Part shown: piece by piece, positions 1 through 8,051 of the stretch
Position numbering within the stretch: the first letter of the stretch is position 1
How the letters are laid out: each line of letters starts with the position of its first letter
Assembly: GCF_004912155.1 (NCBI RefSeq)
Contig: NZ_STGX01000004.1
Coordinates: 1 to 64,000 of the forward strand
Direction: 5' to 3'
Length of the DNA stretch: 64,000 nt
Source: Glycomyces paridis
Lineage (GTDB): Bacteria > Actinomycetota > Actinomycetes > Mycobacteriales > Micromonosporaceae
Notes under the pieces: model-generated
Databases searched by the model: none
What the model was told of the DNA's origin: nothing
Seen by the model: only the letters and a program-made list of their open reading frames with translations
Translations under genes and position numbers: made by a program

Positions 1-186
1 CTGGGTGAGCGTCTGCGCCACGACCTCGGCGGTCGCGGGCGCGGCGCCGCTGGACTCGGCCTCGGCGGGGCCGCCGAGGGCCGTGAGGTCGAACCCGAAG
101 GCCGCCGCTGCGGCGCCTCCGGCGGCGATCACGATCGCCGTGGCCGCGACCACCCTTCCGGTGCGGCCGCTCCTTCGCTTGCTCAT
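1..186 (-). CDS. HlyD-like / peptidoglycan-binding adaptor, N-terminus only
   Basis: Only the first 62 residues are in the window; the gene runs off the left edge. It starts with a basic MSKRRSGRTGR stretch, then an Ala/Val-rich membrane segment (about residues 12-30), then a small linker ending in ATAEVVAQTLTQ. That pattern matches the start of actinobacterial periplasmic-adaptor proteins with a peptidoglycan-binding domain, which usually sit before MacB-like ABC genes. The ATG overlaps the stop of the upstream lipoprotein gene as ATGA, so the two are probably translationally coupled. The family call is an inference from a short N-terminus. Confidence 0.5.
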   Translation of the reverse strand, partial: MSKRRSGRTGRVVAATAIVIAAGGAAAAAFGFDLTALGGPAEAESSGAAPATAEVVAQTLTQ

Positions 187-749
187 TCGTCGTCTCCTCG
201 CAGGTTGGGCAGGAATTCGGCGCAGGCCTCCTCGGCCGCGGCATACTCGTCGCTGTTCTGGACCTCCTTGGGGACGCCGCCGACGGCGAACCCGCCGCCG
301 GCCTGCTCCTCGGGGTCGGGGAACTCGGCGATGCCGTTGTCCCTCATGCATTCGGCGTAGGCCACGAGCTGCTCGCGGGTCTCCTCGTAGGCCTCGCTGC
401 CGGGGCCCATGCCCGCTTCGAGGATCGGGAAGCAGGCGTCGTGGGCGTCGGTGAACTCCTGGGTGTCCTGGTCGACGCCGGAGCCTTCGAGGCCGCTGGA
501 GATGCCGCCGTCCTCTCCCCACACGGGGTCGGGGTAGTCCTCGATCCCGTTGTCCCTCATGCATTCGGAGTAGGCGACGGCGACGGCCATGGGGTCGTCC
601 CCGGCGCTTTCGGCGGCCTCCGAGGCGGTCTCGGTGCCGAGGCTGGAGACGCCGTCGCCGTCGTCCTCTCGGGTGCAGGCGGCCAGCGCCAGGGGCGCGA
701 GGGCCAGGAGCAGGGCCGCGTGCAGGCGGCGCGTGGTCCGGGTGGTCAT
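183..749 (-). CDS. Lipoprotein with two CMRxNG repeats (copy 3 of the cassette)
   Basis: 188 residues. A signal peptide ends in a lipobox (LALAAC), so the mature protein should be lipid-anchored outside the membrane. The body has two repeats of about 65 residues. Each opens with a YxECMRDNGI motif, continues with (D/E)(Y/F)PDP, and closes with an AxxAC pair and a leucine/proline end. The paired Cys residues (CMR and AC) suggest one disulphide per repeat. The start at 749 is supported by an ATGA overlap with the preceding gene; the ORF upstream of it is a shadow. Two more paralogues precede it and an adaptor gene follows. Function is unknown. A cell-envelope sensing or transport-accessory role is inferred only from the neighbouring two-component system and adaptor. 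Confidence 0.8.
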   Translation of the reverse strand: MTTRTTRRLHAALLLALAPLALAACTREDDGDGVSSLGTETASEAAESAGDDPMAVAVAYSECMRDNGIEDYPDPVWGEDGGISSGLEGSGVDQDTQEFTDAHDACFPILEAGMGPGSEAYEETREQLVAYAECMRDNGIAEFPDPEEQAGGGFAVGGVPKEVQNSDEYAAAEEACAEFLPNLRGDDE

Positions 750-1234
750 CCGACCTGTCCTCTCAGTTCGGGCGGCAGGTTCTCCTTGCACGCCGCGTGT
801 GCGGCCTCGAAGGACTCGCTGCCGGTGTCGATCCCGGCCGCGTCGAGGTCGTCGGCCTTGACGAGCCGGTCGGCCTCGGGGTCGGGGTAGGCGGTGACGC
901 CTTCGGTGCGCATGCACTCGACGTACTCGAGGAAGGCCTCGTAGACGTCGGGGTCGATGCCGTCTTCGTCGTTGAGGCCGGGCAGCAGTTCGATGCAGGC
1001 TTCGGCTGCGTCCTGGAATTCGGCGCCTTCGACGTCGATGCTGTCGGGCAGGGTGAGGCCGCCGCCGCCGCTGTCGGGGTCGTCGGCCGGGTCGGGGTAG
1101 TCCTCGATGCCGTTGTCCCGCATGCAGGCGGCGTAGGCGCCGACCGTGTCCGTTTCATCCGCGGGCGGGGCTTCGTCGGTGCAGGCGGCGGCCAGGGCGA
1201 GGAGGACCAGCGCGGCCGCGAGTCGCGTGCGCAT
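746..1234 (-). CDS. Lipoprotein with two CMRxNG repeats (copy 2)
   Basis: 162 residues. The signal peptide ends in LALAAAC. Two repeats follow, with CMRDNGIEDYPDP in the first and CMRTEGVTAYPDP in the second. The second has lost the consensus Asn (TEG instead of xNG), so it is the most diverged repeat of the three genes. The start at 1234 shares one base with the stop of the upstream paralogue (TGATG), and its own stop overlaps the next start, so the three genes read as one coupled transcript. No enzymatic motif is visible. The protein resembles conserved secreted actinobacterial proteins of unknown function. Confidence 0.8.
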   Translation of the reverse strand: MRTRLAAALVLLALAAACTDEAPPADETDTVGAYAACMRDNGIEDYPDPADDPDSGGGGLTLPDSIDVEGAEFQDAAEACIELLPGLNDEDGIDPDVYEAFLEYVECMRTEGVTAYPDPEADRLVKADDLDAAGIDTGSESFEAAHAACKENLPPELRGQVG

Positions 1235-1800
1235 CACTCGTCGCCTTCGCTGAGGTCGCCTTCGCCGTCGCCGGGGCGCAGGTCCCTGCACGCCTCTTCG
1301 GCGGCCTTGAACTCGTCGCTCTCGGTGTCGAAGCCCATGTTGGAGTCGATCATGATGCCGCCGTTCGGTTCGGGGTCGGGAAAGTCCTCGACGCCGTTGG
1401 TGCGCATGCATTCGGAGTACTCGATGAGGGCCTGGTAGACCTCGGGGTCGACGGTCTCGTCGTCGCCGGGACCGGGCCGGAGGTCCTCGCAGGCCGCCTC
1501 GGCGGCCTTGAACTCGTCGCTCTCAGGGTCCACGGACTTGTCGAGGCTCAGGCCGATGCCGCCGCCCTCGTTCTCCTCAGGGTCGGGGAAGCCTTCGATC
1601 CCGTTCTCGCGCATGCATTCGGAGTAGGCGAGGGCCTCTTGGAAGGCGTCCTCTTCGCCGCCACCGCCGTCGTCGGCGGCCGATTCGGAGGCGCCCGGGC
1701 TGTCGAGGCTGGAGACGCCGTCACCGTCGTCGTCGGTGCAGGCGGCGAGCGGGAAGAGGGCCAGGAGGCCGAGGAGGAGTGCGATGCTGTAACGCCGCAT
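1234..1800 (-). CDS. Lipoprotein with two CMRxNG repeats (copy 1, first of operon)
   Basis: 188 residues. The signal peptide ends in LFPLAAC and is followed by an acidic linker rich in Asp, Gly and Ser. The repeats begin CMRENGIEGFPDP and CMRTNGVEDFPDP, and both end in DEFKAAE(A/E)AC and LRPG. The very similar halves point to an internal duplication. This gene heads the minus-strand operon and is divergent from the response regulator gene at 1927, with 126 bp between them. That arrangement is typical of a target operon controlled by its adjacent two-component system. Function unknown. Confidence 0.8.
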   Translation of the reverse strand: MRRYSIALLLGLLALFPLAACTDDDGDGVSSLDSPGASESAADDGGGGEEDAFQEALAYSECMRENGIEGFPDPEENEGGGIGLSLDKSVDPESDEFKAAEAACEDLRPGPGDDETVDPEVYQALIEYSECMRTNGVEDFPDPEPNGGIMIDSNMGFDTESDEFKAAEEACRDLRPGDGEGDLSEGDE

Positions 1801-1926
1801 GGGGTGCCTTTCCCGGCTGCCGGGGAGGTCCCGGTGCCGTTGGGCCAGTACAGCGTTCAGGGCGTTGCGCGGCCGTAAGCCGAAGCGGCAATGCCGCGGC
1901 AATGCGCGGCGCGCCATGATGGGGTC

Positions 1927-2583
1927 ATGCGAATCCTGGTGGTCGAAGACGAGCCGCTGCTGGCCGACGCGGTCGCCGAGTGGCTGCGCGGGGAGTCCCA
2001 CGCGGTCGACGTCGCGCTGGACGGGGGCGCGGCGCTCGAACGCGTGGGCGTCAACGACTACGACGTGGTGATCCTCGACCGGGACCTGCCGGTCGTGCAC
2101 GGCGACCAGGTGTGCCGCGCGATCGGCGCCGCGGGCGGCGGGACGCGGGTCCTCATGCTCACGGCCGCCGCGGACATCGACGACCGCGTGGCGGGCCTGG
2201 CGCTCGGCGCCGACGACTACCTGCCCAAGCCCTTCGCGTTCCGGGAGCTCTCCGCGCGCGTGGCGGCCCTGGGCCGGCGGGCGCGCACGGCCGCGCCGCC
2301 GGTCCTCGCCCGCGCCGGGATCACCCTCGACGCGCACCTGCACCAGGTGTTCCGCGACGGCAGGTACGTCCCGTTGTCCCGCAAGGAGTTCGCGGTGCTC
2401 GCCGAACTCCTGCGCGCCGACGGCGCGCCGGTCTCGGCCGAGCAGCTGCTGGAGAAGGCCTGGGACGAGCACACCGACCCGTTCACGCAGGCCGTGCGCA
2501 TGTCGATCCTGAAACTGCGCCGCAAGCTCGGCGACCCGCCCGTGGTCCTCACCGAGCCCGGCGTGGGCTATCGCATCCGATGA
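1927..2583 (+). CDS. OmpR/PhoB-type response regulator
   Basis: 218 residues. An N-terminal receiver domain (1-115) has the acidic pair VVEDE, the phospho-acceptor Asp51 in VVILDRDLP, the Thr in LMLTA and the Lys in LPKPF. A C-terminal winged-helix DNA-binding domain (about 125-218) has the usual LSRKEFAVLAELL helix and a GVGYRIR end. ATG 1927 gives the exact domain start. A CATGAT hexamer six bases upstream could be a leaderless -10, but this is weak. It forms an operon with the histidine kinase (ATGA overlap) and is divergent from the lipoprotein operon, its probable target. Confidence 0.95.
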   Translation: MRILVVEDEPLLADAVAEWLRGESHAVDVALDGGAALERVGVNDYDVVILDRDLPVVHGDQVCRAIGAAGGGTRVLMLTAAADIDDRVAGLALGADDYLPKPFAFRELSARVAALGRRARTAAPPVLARAGITLDAHLHQVFRDGRYVPLSRKEFAVLAELLRADGAPVSAEQLLEKAWDEHTDPFTQAVRMSILKLRRKLGDPPVVLTEPGVGYRIR

Positions 2584-3761
2584 GAGGCCGCCCCATGCCC
2601 CGCTTGACCCTCCGCGCCCGCCTGACGATCGTCTACGGCGGCGTCTTCATCGTCGGGGGCCTCCTGCTCCTGTTCCTGACGTACTCGCTCGTCTCCGACG
2701 AGAAGCCGGAGACGACGGTCGGCGGGGAGGTCAACAAGTCGGTCCTCGGCACCGCGCCCCCGAAGGAGGGCGACCCGACCGCGCAGATCTTCATGAGCGA
2801 GGAGAACATCAGGTACATCGAGACCGAGGCCTGGACCGAGCTGCTCGACACCCTCAGGAACCAGGGGACACAGGCGCTCCTGCTCGTCAGCGTCGGCACC
2901 ATCGCCGTCGGCTGGCTCGTGGCCGGGCGGATGCTGCGCCCGCTCAAGCGCGTCACCGAGACCGCCGCCCGCATCGCCGAGGCCCCCGCCGCCGACAAGC
3001 GCCTCCACGAGCGCATCCCGATCCACGGGCCCCGCGACGAGCTGCGCGAACTCGCCGAGACCTTCAACCGGATGCTGGAGCGCCTCGACGACTCCTTCGA
3101 CGGCCAGCGCACCTTCGTCTCCAACGCCTCCCACGAACTGCGCACGCCCCTGACGGTGACGCGCGCCGTGCTCGAAGTCGCCGTGAACCGCAAGGGCGCC
3201 TCCGCGGAGGTGCGCCTTCTCGGCGACACCCTCCTGGAGCTCAACGCCCGCCACGAGCGCCTCATCGAGGGCCTGCTCCTCCTCACCCGCTCCGACCGCG
3301 AGCTCTCCGAGCGCTCCTACCTCGACCTCGCCGACATCGCCGAGCACGTCGCCGCCCAGACCCCCGCCGAAGGCCTCGACGTCACCGCCGACTGCGCGGA
3401 GGCCCCCGTCCTCGGCGAGCCGATCCTCCTGGAGCGCCTCGTCCAGAACCTCGTCGAGAACGCCGTCCGCTACAACACCGCCGAAGACGGCTGGGTACGG
3501 GTGGCGACGCGCACCGAAGGCGTCAAGGCGGTCCTGGAGGTCGCGAACTCGGGCCCGGTGGTCCCGCAGTTCGAAGTGCCGGGCCTCTTCGAGCCCTTCC
3601 GCCGCCTCGGCACCGAACGCCTCGCCACCGCCTCCAAAGGCGCCGGCCTCGGCCTCTCCATCGTCCGCGCCATCGCCAAAGCCCACGGCGGCGAAGCCAC
3701 CGCCACCGCCGACCCCGACGGCGGCCTCACCGTCACGGTGACCCTCCCAGCCGCCCCCTGA
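2580..3761 (+). CDS. Membrane sensor histidine kinase
   Basis: 393 residues from the ATG that overlaps the regulator stop (ATGA); ATG 2595 is an alternative start. Order: TM1 (about 15-37), a short extracytoplasmic loop (about 38-98) rich in Glu and Thr, TM2 (about 99-118), HAMP (about 119-172), HisKA with the phospho-acceptor His185 in SNASHELRTPL, then HATPase_c with the N box (LVQNLVENAVRYN), a G1-like region and the GAGLGLSIV G2 box. The sensor loop is only about 60 residues, which suits a small ligand, the membrane state, or contact with one of the divergent lipoproteins. It pairs with the response regulator just upstream. Confidence 0.93.
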   Translation: MRGRPMPRLTLRARLTIVYGGVFIVGGLLLLFLTYSLVSDEKPETTVGGEVNKSVLGTAPPKEGDPTAQIFMSEENIRYIETEAWTELLDTLRNQGTQALLLVSVGTIAVGWLVAGRMLRPLKRVTETAARIAEAPAADKRLHERIPIHGPRDELRELAETFNRMLERLDDSFDGQRTFVSNASHELRTPLTVTRAVLEVAVNRKGASAEVRLLGDTLLELNARHERLIEGLLLLTRSDRELSERSYLDLADIAEHVAAQTPAEGLDVTADCAEAPVLGEPILLERLVQNLVENAVRYNTAEDGWVRVATRTEGVKAVLEVANSGPVVPQFEVPGLFEPFRRLGTERLATASKGAGLGLSIVRAIAKAHGGEATATADPDGGLTVTVTLPAAP

Positions 3762-3772
3762 AGGCACGAAAA

Positions 3773-3794
3773 AAGGCCCTGCGAGCAGGGCCTT
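3773..3794 (-). terminator. Rho-independent terminator after tRNA-Thr
   Basis: Perfect 9-bp stem (AAGGCCCTG / CAGGGCCTT) with a 4-nt loop. Read on the minus strand it is followed by a run of six T. It ends the ffs-tRNA-Thr transcript and lies just beyond the histidine kinase stop, so it may also act on that convergent transcript. Confidence 0.85.
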
Positions 3795-3796
3795 CA

Positions 3797-3872
3797 TGGA
3801 GCCGCCTAACGGAATCGAACCGTTGACCTTGTTATTACGAGTAACACGCTCTACCGACTGAGCTAAGGCGGC
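3797..3872 (-). tRNA. tRNA-Thr (anticodon CGT)
   Basis: 76 nt including an encoded CCA. The acceptor arms GCCGCCT and AGGCGGC pair fully. The D arm reads TAGCTCAGTCGGTAGAGC, the anticodon loop CTCGTAA gives CGT (Thr, ACG codons), and the T arm contains GGTTCGATTCC. It starts only about three bases after the end of the SRP RNA helix on the same strand, so the two RNAs are very likely cut from one precursor. Confidence 0.95.
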
Positions 3873-3875
3873 TGG

Positions 3876-3960
3876 GTCTCCCACGCACCCGACAGAGCCC
3901 GCTTATCCTTGCTGCCTTCCGGCCCTGGGGAGGTTCACAAGATGACGCCGCATGGGAGAC
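3876..3960 (-). ncRNA. ffs: Small bacterial signal recognition particle RNA (4.5S type)
   Basis: The minus strand carries the diagnostic SRP core: the asymmetric loop and tetraloop region CCAGGGCCGGAAGGCAGCAA followed by GGATAAG. The outer ends GTCTCCCA and TGGGAGAC pair and delimit a hairpin of about 85 nt. The RNA scaffolds Ffh and FtsY for co-translational membrane targeting. The ends are set by helix closure only, so allow a few bases either way. It is immediately followed by tRNA-Thr. Confidence 0.93.
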
Positions 3961-3967
3961 GGGCAAA

Positions 3968-3997
3968 AGCCTACCGCACCGCGGGCTGCGAAGCGAA
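3968..3997 (-). promoter_or_regulatory. Possible ffs promoter
   Basis: On the minus strand, TTCGCT (3997-3992), 18 bases, then TAGGCT (3973-3968). The -10 lies about seven bases before the predicted 5' end of the SRP RNA. TAGGCT is the same -10 hexamer seen before murB and the HAD gene. The -35 match is weak. Confidence 0.45.
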
Positions 3998-4088
3998 CCG
4001 GGAGCGCCTCCAAGGTCACCGGGGTCACGCCCGTGCGCACACCCGGAAAGCGTGCGCGGTGCAACGCAGGTCACCTCCCGCAACCCAG

Positions 4089-4118
4089 TTGGGACCGGCT
4101 CGGGGCGTCGGGTAAGGT
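4089..4118 (+). promoter_or_regulatory. Possible tRNA-Ser promoter
   Basis: TTGGGA, 18 bases, TAAGGT, ending seven bases before the mature 5' end of tRNA-Ser at 4126. Spacing and position fit a housekeeping sigma-factor promoter. Confidence 0.55.
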
Positions 4119-4125
4119 ACTCCGC

Positions 4126-4213
4126 GGAGGATTCGCATAGTGGCCTAGTGCGCACGCTTGGAAAGCGTGTTGAGTGAAAGCTCTCAGGGGTTCGAATCCC
4201 CTATCCTCCGCCA
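4126..4213 (+). tRNA. tRNA-Ser (anticodon GGA)
   Basis: 88 nt including an encoded CCA. It has class II shape: acceptor GGAGGAT / ATCCTCC, anticodon loop CTTGGAAAG with anticodon GGA, a long variable arm (TTGAGTGAAAGCTCTCA) and T arm GGTTCGAATCC. It is divergent from ffs. Confidence 0.95.
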
Positions 4214-4263
4214 CGAAGTGGCGAGGCCTGAATGCACGGCCTCCGCCACTGGCGAGAAGAGAG

Positions 4264-4291
4264 AAGCCGGAGCAGGCGCTCCGGCTTTTTT
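4264..4291 (+). terminator. Terminator of tRNA-Ser
   Basis: Perfect 10-bp stem AAGCCGGAGC / GCTCCGGCTT with loop AGGC and a six-T tail. Just upstream (4218-4251) is a bulged hairpin, AGTGGCG-AGGCC pairing with GGCCTCCGCCACT, which may be a processing site in the tRNA trailer. The 170 bases between this terminator and the clpC terminator hold no gene I can support. Confidence 0.85.
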
Positions 4292-4462
4292 CGTGCCCGC
4301 GCCCATGTGCGACACCCCGCCGGACTCCGGGTAGTCCCCCGCCCTCCCAGGGGGGCGACCCCACGCCAATTGTTCTGCGCGGGTACGACAGGAAACCGCC
4401 GTCCTTACCGTCGTAAGGAAAAATGTCCCTCGAAAGTGTGAGAGAACGCGACGCGCGCACGC

Positions 4463-4498
4463 GAAGCGGGGCGGGACCGTTCGGTCCCGCCCCGCTTC
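4463..4498 (-). terminator. Long GC-rich hairpin after clpC
   Basis: Perfect 17-bp stem (GAAGCGGGGCGGGACCG and its complement) with a 2-nt loop, 16 bases downstream of the clpC stop on the minus strand. There is no T run, as is common for actinobacterial terminators. Confidence 0.7.
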
Positions 4499-4513
4499 AT
4501 CGTCGTCAGGAGG

Positions 4514-7126
4514 CTACGCGCCGCCCTGGCCCGCCTGGCTGCCGCGCGGCCCGGCGCCCGGGCTCTTCGGCGGCAGCGTGCCGGTCCCGGCGCCCGGGCT
4601 CTTGGGCGCCCGCTCGCCGGCCAGCTCGGCCGGGGGCGTGTCCGGCACGCCCGCGGGCTTGTCGGCGCCCCTGAAGGTCAGGTTCGTCTTCTCCACGTCG
4701 GTCGGGTCGCCGTCGACGTCGACGATGACGATCTGGCCCGCCGTGAACTCGTTGAAGAGGATCTTCTCCGAGAGCGTGTCCTCGATCTCGCGCTGGATCG
4801 TCCGGCGCAGCGGCCGCGCGCCGAGCACCGGGTCGTAGCCCTTGTGCCCGAGGTACAGCTTCGCGTTGTCGGTCAGCTCCAGGGCCATGTCGCGGTTGGC
4901 GAGCTGGTCCTCGATGCGCTTGACCATGAGGTCCACGATCGAGACGATCGCCTCCTGGGAGTGCTTCGGGAACACGATCGTGTCGTCGATGCGGTTGAGG
5001 AACTCGGGGCGGAAGTGGTTCTTCAGCTCCTCGTTCACCTTCTCCTTCATCCGCTCGTAGTCGCCGCCCTCGGAGGCGTCGGCCTGGAAGCCCAGCGACA
5101 CGGCCTTGCCGACGTCCCTCGTGCCGAGGTTCGTCGTCAGGATGAGCACCGTGTTCTTGAAGTCCACGATGCGGCCCTGGCCGTCGGTCAGGCGCCCGTC
5201 CTCCAGGATCTGGAGGAGCGTGTTGAACACGTCCGGGTGGGCCTTCTCGATCTCGTCGAACAGGACCACCGAGAACGGCTTGCGCCGCACCTTCTCGGTG
5301 AGCTGCCCGCCCTCGTCGTAGCCGACGTAGCCGGGAGGCGCGCCGACGAGCCGCGAGACGGTGTACCGGTCGTGGAACTCGGACATGTCGAGCTGGATGA
5401 GGGAGTCCTCGGAGCCGAACAGGAACTCCGCGAGGGCCTTGGCGAGCTCGGTCTTGCCGACACCCGAGGGCCCGGCGAAGATGAACGAGCCCGACGGGCG
5501 CTTGGGGTCCTTGAGGCCGGCCCGGGTGCGGCGGATCGCCTTGGAGACGGCCTTGACGGCGTCCTCCTGGCCGATGATCCGCTTGTGGATCTCCTCCTCC
5601 ATCTTGAGCAGGCGGGAGGTCTCCTCCTCGGTCAGCTTGTAGACCGGGATGCCCGTCCAGTTCGCGAGGACCTCGGAGATCATCTCCTCGTCGACCTCGG
5701 TGACCTGGTCGAGGTCGCCGGCCTTCCACTCCTGCTCGCGCTTGGCGCGCTTCTCGTGGAGGCGCTTCTCGGTGTCGCGCAGGCGCGCGGCGGCCTCGAA
5801 GTCCTGCGCGTCGATCGCCGACTCCTTCTGGCGTCGCGTCTCGGCGATCTCCTCGTCGATCTCGCGCAGGTCCGGCGGTGCGGTCATGCGGCGGATGCGC
5901 ATTCTCGCGCCGGCCTCGTCGATGAGGTCGATGGCCTTGTCCGGCAGGAACCGGTCGGAGATGTAGCGGTCGGCGAGCGTCGCGGCCTGCACCAGGGCGC
6001 CGTCCGTGATGGACACGCGGTGGTGGGCCTCGTAGCGGTCGCGCAGGCCCTTGAGGATCTCGATGGTGTGCGCCAGCGACGGCTCGGCCACCTGGATCGG
6101 CTGGAAGCGGCGCTCCAGGGCGGCGTCCTTCTCGAGGTACTTGCGGTACTCGTCGAGCGTGGTCGCGCCGATGGTCTGGAGCTCGCCGCGGGCGAGCATC
6201 GGCTTCAGGATCGAGGCCGCGTCGATCGCGCCCTCGGCGGCACCGGCCCCGACGAGCGTGTGGATCTCGTCGATGAACAGGATGATGTCGCCGCGGGTCT
6301 TGATCTCCTTGAGGACCTTCTTCAGGCGCTCCTCGAAGTCGCCGCGGTACCGCGACCCGGCGACGAGCGCGCCGAGGTCGAGCGTGTACAGCTGCTTGTC
6401 CTTGAGGGTCTCGGGGACCTCGCCCTTGGTGATCGCCTGCGCGAGGCCCTCGACGGCGGCGGTCTTGCCGACGCCGGGCTCGCCGATGAGCACCGGGTTG
6501 TTCTTGGTGCGGCGCGACAGGACCTGCATGACGCGCTCGATCTCGCGCTGGCGGCCGATGACGGGGTCGAGCTTGCCGTCGCGGGCGGCCTGCGTGAGGT
6601 TGCGGCCGAACTGGTCGAGCACGAGCGAGCCGGACTGCTGGGCCTCCTGGGAGGTGCCGCCGGCGGTCGCGCCCGCGGGCTCCTTGCCCTGGTAGCCCGA
6701 CAGGAGCTGGAGCACCTGCTGGCGGACCCGGTTGAGGTCGGCGCCGAGCTTGATGAGGACCTGGGCGGCGACGCCCTCGCCCTCGCGGATGAGGCCGAGC
6801 AGGATGTGCTCGGTGCCGATGTAGTTGTGGCCGAGCTGGAGCGCCTCGCGCAGGCTCAGCTCCAGGACCTTCTTCGCCCGGGGGGTGAAGGGGATGTGGC
6901 CGGACGGGGCCTGCTGGCCCTGGCCGATGATCTCCTCGACCTGCTGGCGCACGCCTTCCAGGGAGATGCCCAGGCTCTCCAGGGCCTTCGCCGCCACGCC
7001 CTCGCCCTCGTGGATGAGGCCGAGCAGGATGTGTTCCGTGCCGATGTAGTTGTGGTTGAGCATCCTGGCCTCTTCTTGAGCCAGGACGACCACCCGTCGG
7101 GCACGGTCCGTGAACCGTTCAAACAT
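4514..7126 (-). CDS. clpC: ClpC, Hsp100 unfoldase of the Clp protease
   Basis: 870 residues, close to the actinobacterial ClpC1 length. Order: two Clp-N repeats (about 1-145, each with [13 protein letters not shown]), AAA+ D1 with Walker A GEPGVGKT near residue 215 and Walker [11 protein letters not shown], an UVR/coiled-coil middle region (about 420-465), and AAA+ D2 with Walker A GPSGVGKT near 550 and Walker [15 protein letters not shown] ClpP-docking loop follows and a Pro/Gly/Ala-rich tail ends the protein. It unfolds substrates and feeds them to ClpP. The ATG at 7126 has a good SD (AGGAGCAGAAGCGC-ATG). No clp protease subunit gene lies nearby. Confidence 0.97.
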   Translation of the reverse strand: MFERFTDRARRVVVLAQEEARMLNHNYIGTEHILLGLIHEGEGVAAKALESLGISLEGVRQQVEEIIGQGQQAPSGHIPFTPRAKKVLELSLREALQLGHNYIGTEHILLGLIREGEGVAAQVLIKLGADLNRVRQQVLQLLSGYQGKEPAGATAGGTSQEAQQSGSLVLDQFGRNLTQAARDGKLDPVIGRQREIERVMQVLSRRTKNNPVLIGEPGVGKTAAVEGLAQAITKGEVPETLKDKQLYTLDLGALVAGSRYRGDFEERLKKVLKEIKTRGDIILFIDEIHTLVGAGAAEGAIDAASILKPMLARGELQTIGATTLDEYRKYLEKDAALERRFQPIQVAEPSLAHTIEILKGLRDRYEAHHRVSITDGALVQAATLADRYISDRFLPDKAIDLIDEAGARMRIRRMTAPPDLREIDEEIAETRRQKESAIDAQDFEAAARLRDTEKRLHEKRAKREQEWKAGDLDQVTEVDEEMISEVLANWTGIPVYKLTEEETSRLLKMEEEIHKRIIGQEDAVKAVSKAIRRTRAGLKDPKRPSGSFIFAGPSGVGKTELAKALAEFLFGSEDSLIQLDMSEFHDRYTVSRLVGAPPGYVGYDEGGQLTEKVRRKPFSVVLFDEIEKAHPDVFNTLLQILEDGRLTDGQGRIVDFKNTVLILTTNLGTRDVGKAVSLGFQADASEGGDYERMKEKVNEELKNHFRPEFLNRIDDTIVFPKHSQEAIVSIVDLMVKRIEDQLANRDMALELTDNAKLYLGHKGYDPVLGARPLRRTIQREIEDTLSEKILFNEFTAGQIVIVDVDGDPTDVEKTNLTFRGADKPAGVPDTPPAELAGERAPKSPGAGTGTLPPKSPGAGPRGSQAGQGGA

Positions 7127-7360
7127 GCGCTTCTGCTCCTCGCGTCCGCCGCTACTTCGTCGTCGTTACTGGTCGTGGCTTGCAAAACCCTGTGCGTACA
7201 CCTTATCTCCCGGGTCCGCGGACGACGGGTGCCACGTGGGTGACAACAAGCGTGCACCTTCGGCCATTCCAGGTGATAACAGGTTCGCTCTGAGCGCAAT
7301 ACCCGTTCGACTCCCGTAGCGAACAATGGCGCCGCCGCCGCGCCCGTGAAACGCGAAAAC
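7127..7360 (-). promoter_or_regulatory. clpC upstream region with a ClgR-like motif
   Basis: About 235 bases without a gene between clpC and the lsr2 terminator. At 7283-7296 lies GTTCGCTCTGAGCG, which keeps the CGC-N5-GCG core known for ClgR, the activator of clp genes in actinobacteria. A second imperfect pair, GTTCG...GCGAAC, lies at about 7304-7323. A TAAGGT hexamer on the minus strand near 7200 is a possible clpC -10. The assignment rests on motif resemblance only. Confidence 0.35.
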
Positions 7361-7382
7361 GCCCGCCCCCGAGGGGGCGGGC
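7361..7382 (-). terminator. Terminator of lsr2
   Basis: Perfect 10-bp stem GCCCGCCCCC / GGGGGCGGGC with loop GA. Read on the minus strand it is followed by GTTTT. It lies 55 bases after the lsr2 stop. Confidence 0.8.
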
Positions 7383-7436
7383 GCCGAGTCGGTGCGCCGG
7401 AGTCCCAGTCGCGGCCCGCACTTGTCGCGGCCGGAA

Positions 7437-7793
7437 CTAGTTGTGGGCGGCGTTGTATTCCTCGACGATCGCCTGCGGGATGCGCCCGCGCGGGGAGACG
7501 CGCTTCCCGGCGCGTTCGGCCCACTCGCGGATGGCCTTGTTCTGCTCACGGTCCACAGTCTGGCGTCGGGGCGCGGCGGCGCCGCGCACCGGTCCGCGGG
7601 GCGCGCCCAGGCTGTACCGGCCGAGTCTGGTGCCGGCCTCCTGGAATTTCTCCAGGGCGTCGCGCAGTTCCTTCGCGTGCGATGCGGAGAGGTCGATCTC
7701 GTAGGCCTGCCCGTCGATGGCGAATTTGACGGTCTCCTCAGCCTTGCTGCCGTCGATGTCGTCGATCAGGATGACCTGTGTCTTCTTCGCCAT
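7437..7793 (-). CDS. lsr2: Lsr2, nucleoid-associated xenogeneic silencer
   Basis: 118 residues, the usual Lsr2 length. The N-terminal dimerisation domain (MAKKTQVILIDDIDG, then an acidic/beta region) and the C-terminal DNA-binding domain with the RGR AT-hook-like tripeptide (REWAERAGKRVSPRGRI) are both intact. Lsr2 binds AT-rich DNA in the minor groove, bridges it and silences acquired genes. It stands alone, with an SD (GAGAGGAA) before ATG 7793 and its own terminator. Its upstream region (7794-8051) carries a TATATG hexamer at about 7859 on the minus strand and no other gene. Confidence 0.97.
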   Translation of the reverse strand: MAKKTQVILIDDIDGSKAEETVKFAIDGQAYEIDLSASHAKELRDALEKFQEAGTRLGRYSLGAPRGPVRGAAAPRRQTVDREQNKAIREWAERAGKRVSPRGRIPQAIVEEYNAAHN

Positions 7794-8051
7794 GGCAAAT
7801 TCCTCTCGAAATGAAGCGATCGGCGTTAGCGGTACGACCGTCTTACTAGTGCCAGAGCATATACGAGTCCCTTAGAGAAGGGAAAGAGGGTGGCCGGATG
7901 AATTTGTGAATGCGCGACTACCCGCCAGGTCACCGGCGACTCGAATACGCCAGACGGACCCCTCTGCGGGCAAAAGGGGACCGCGCCGGAAGACCGGTCC
8001 AATGCGCAGAGCGCGGAACTCGGGGACGACCGGCGCGGTCGCATTCCTTTG

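Noticed and set aside
4844..7243. Long plus-strand reading frame (799 codons) opposite clpC
   Set aside because: It is the antisense shadow of a fully conserved ClpC; composition is Leu/Val/Asp-rich, as expected for the mirror frame of a GC-rich gene.
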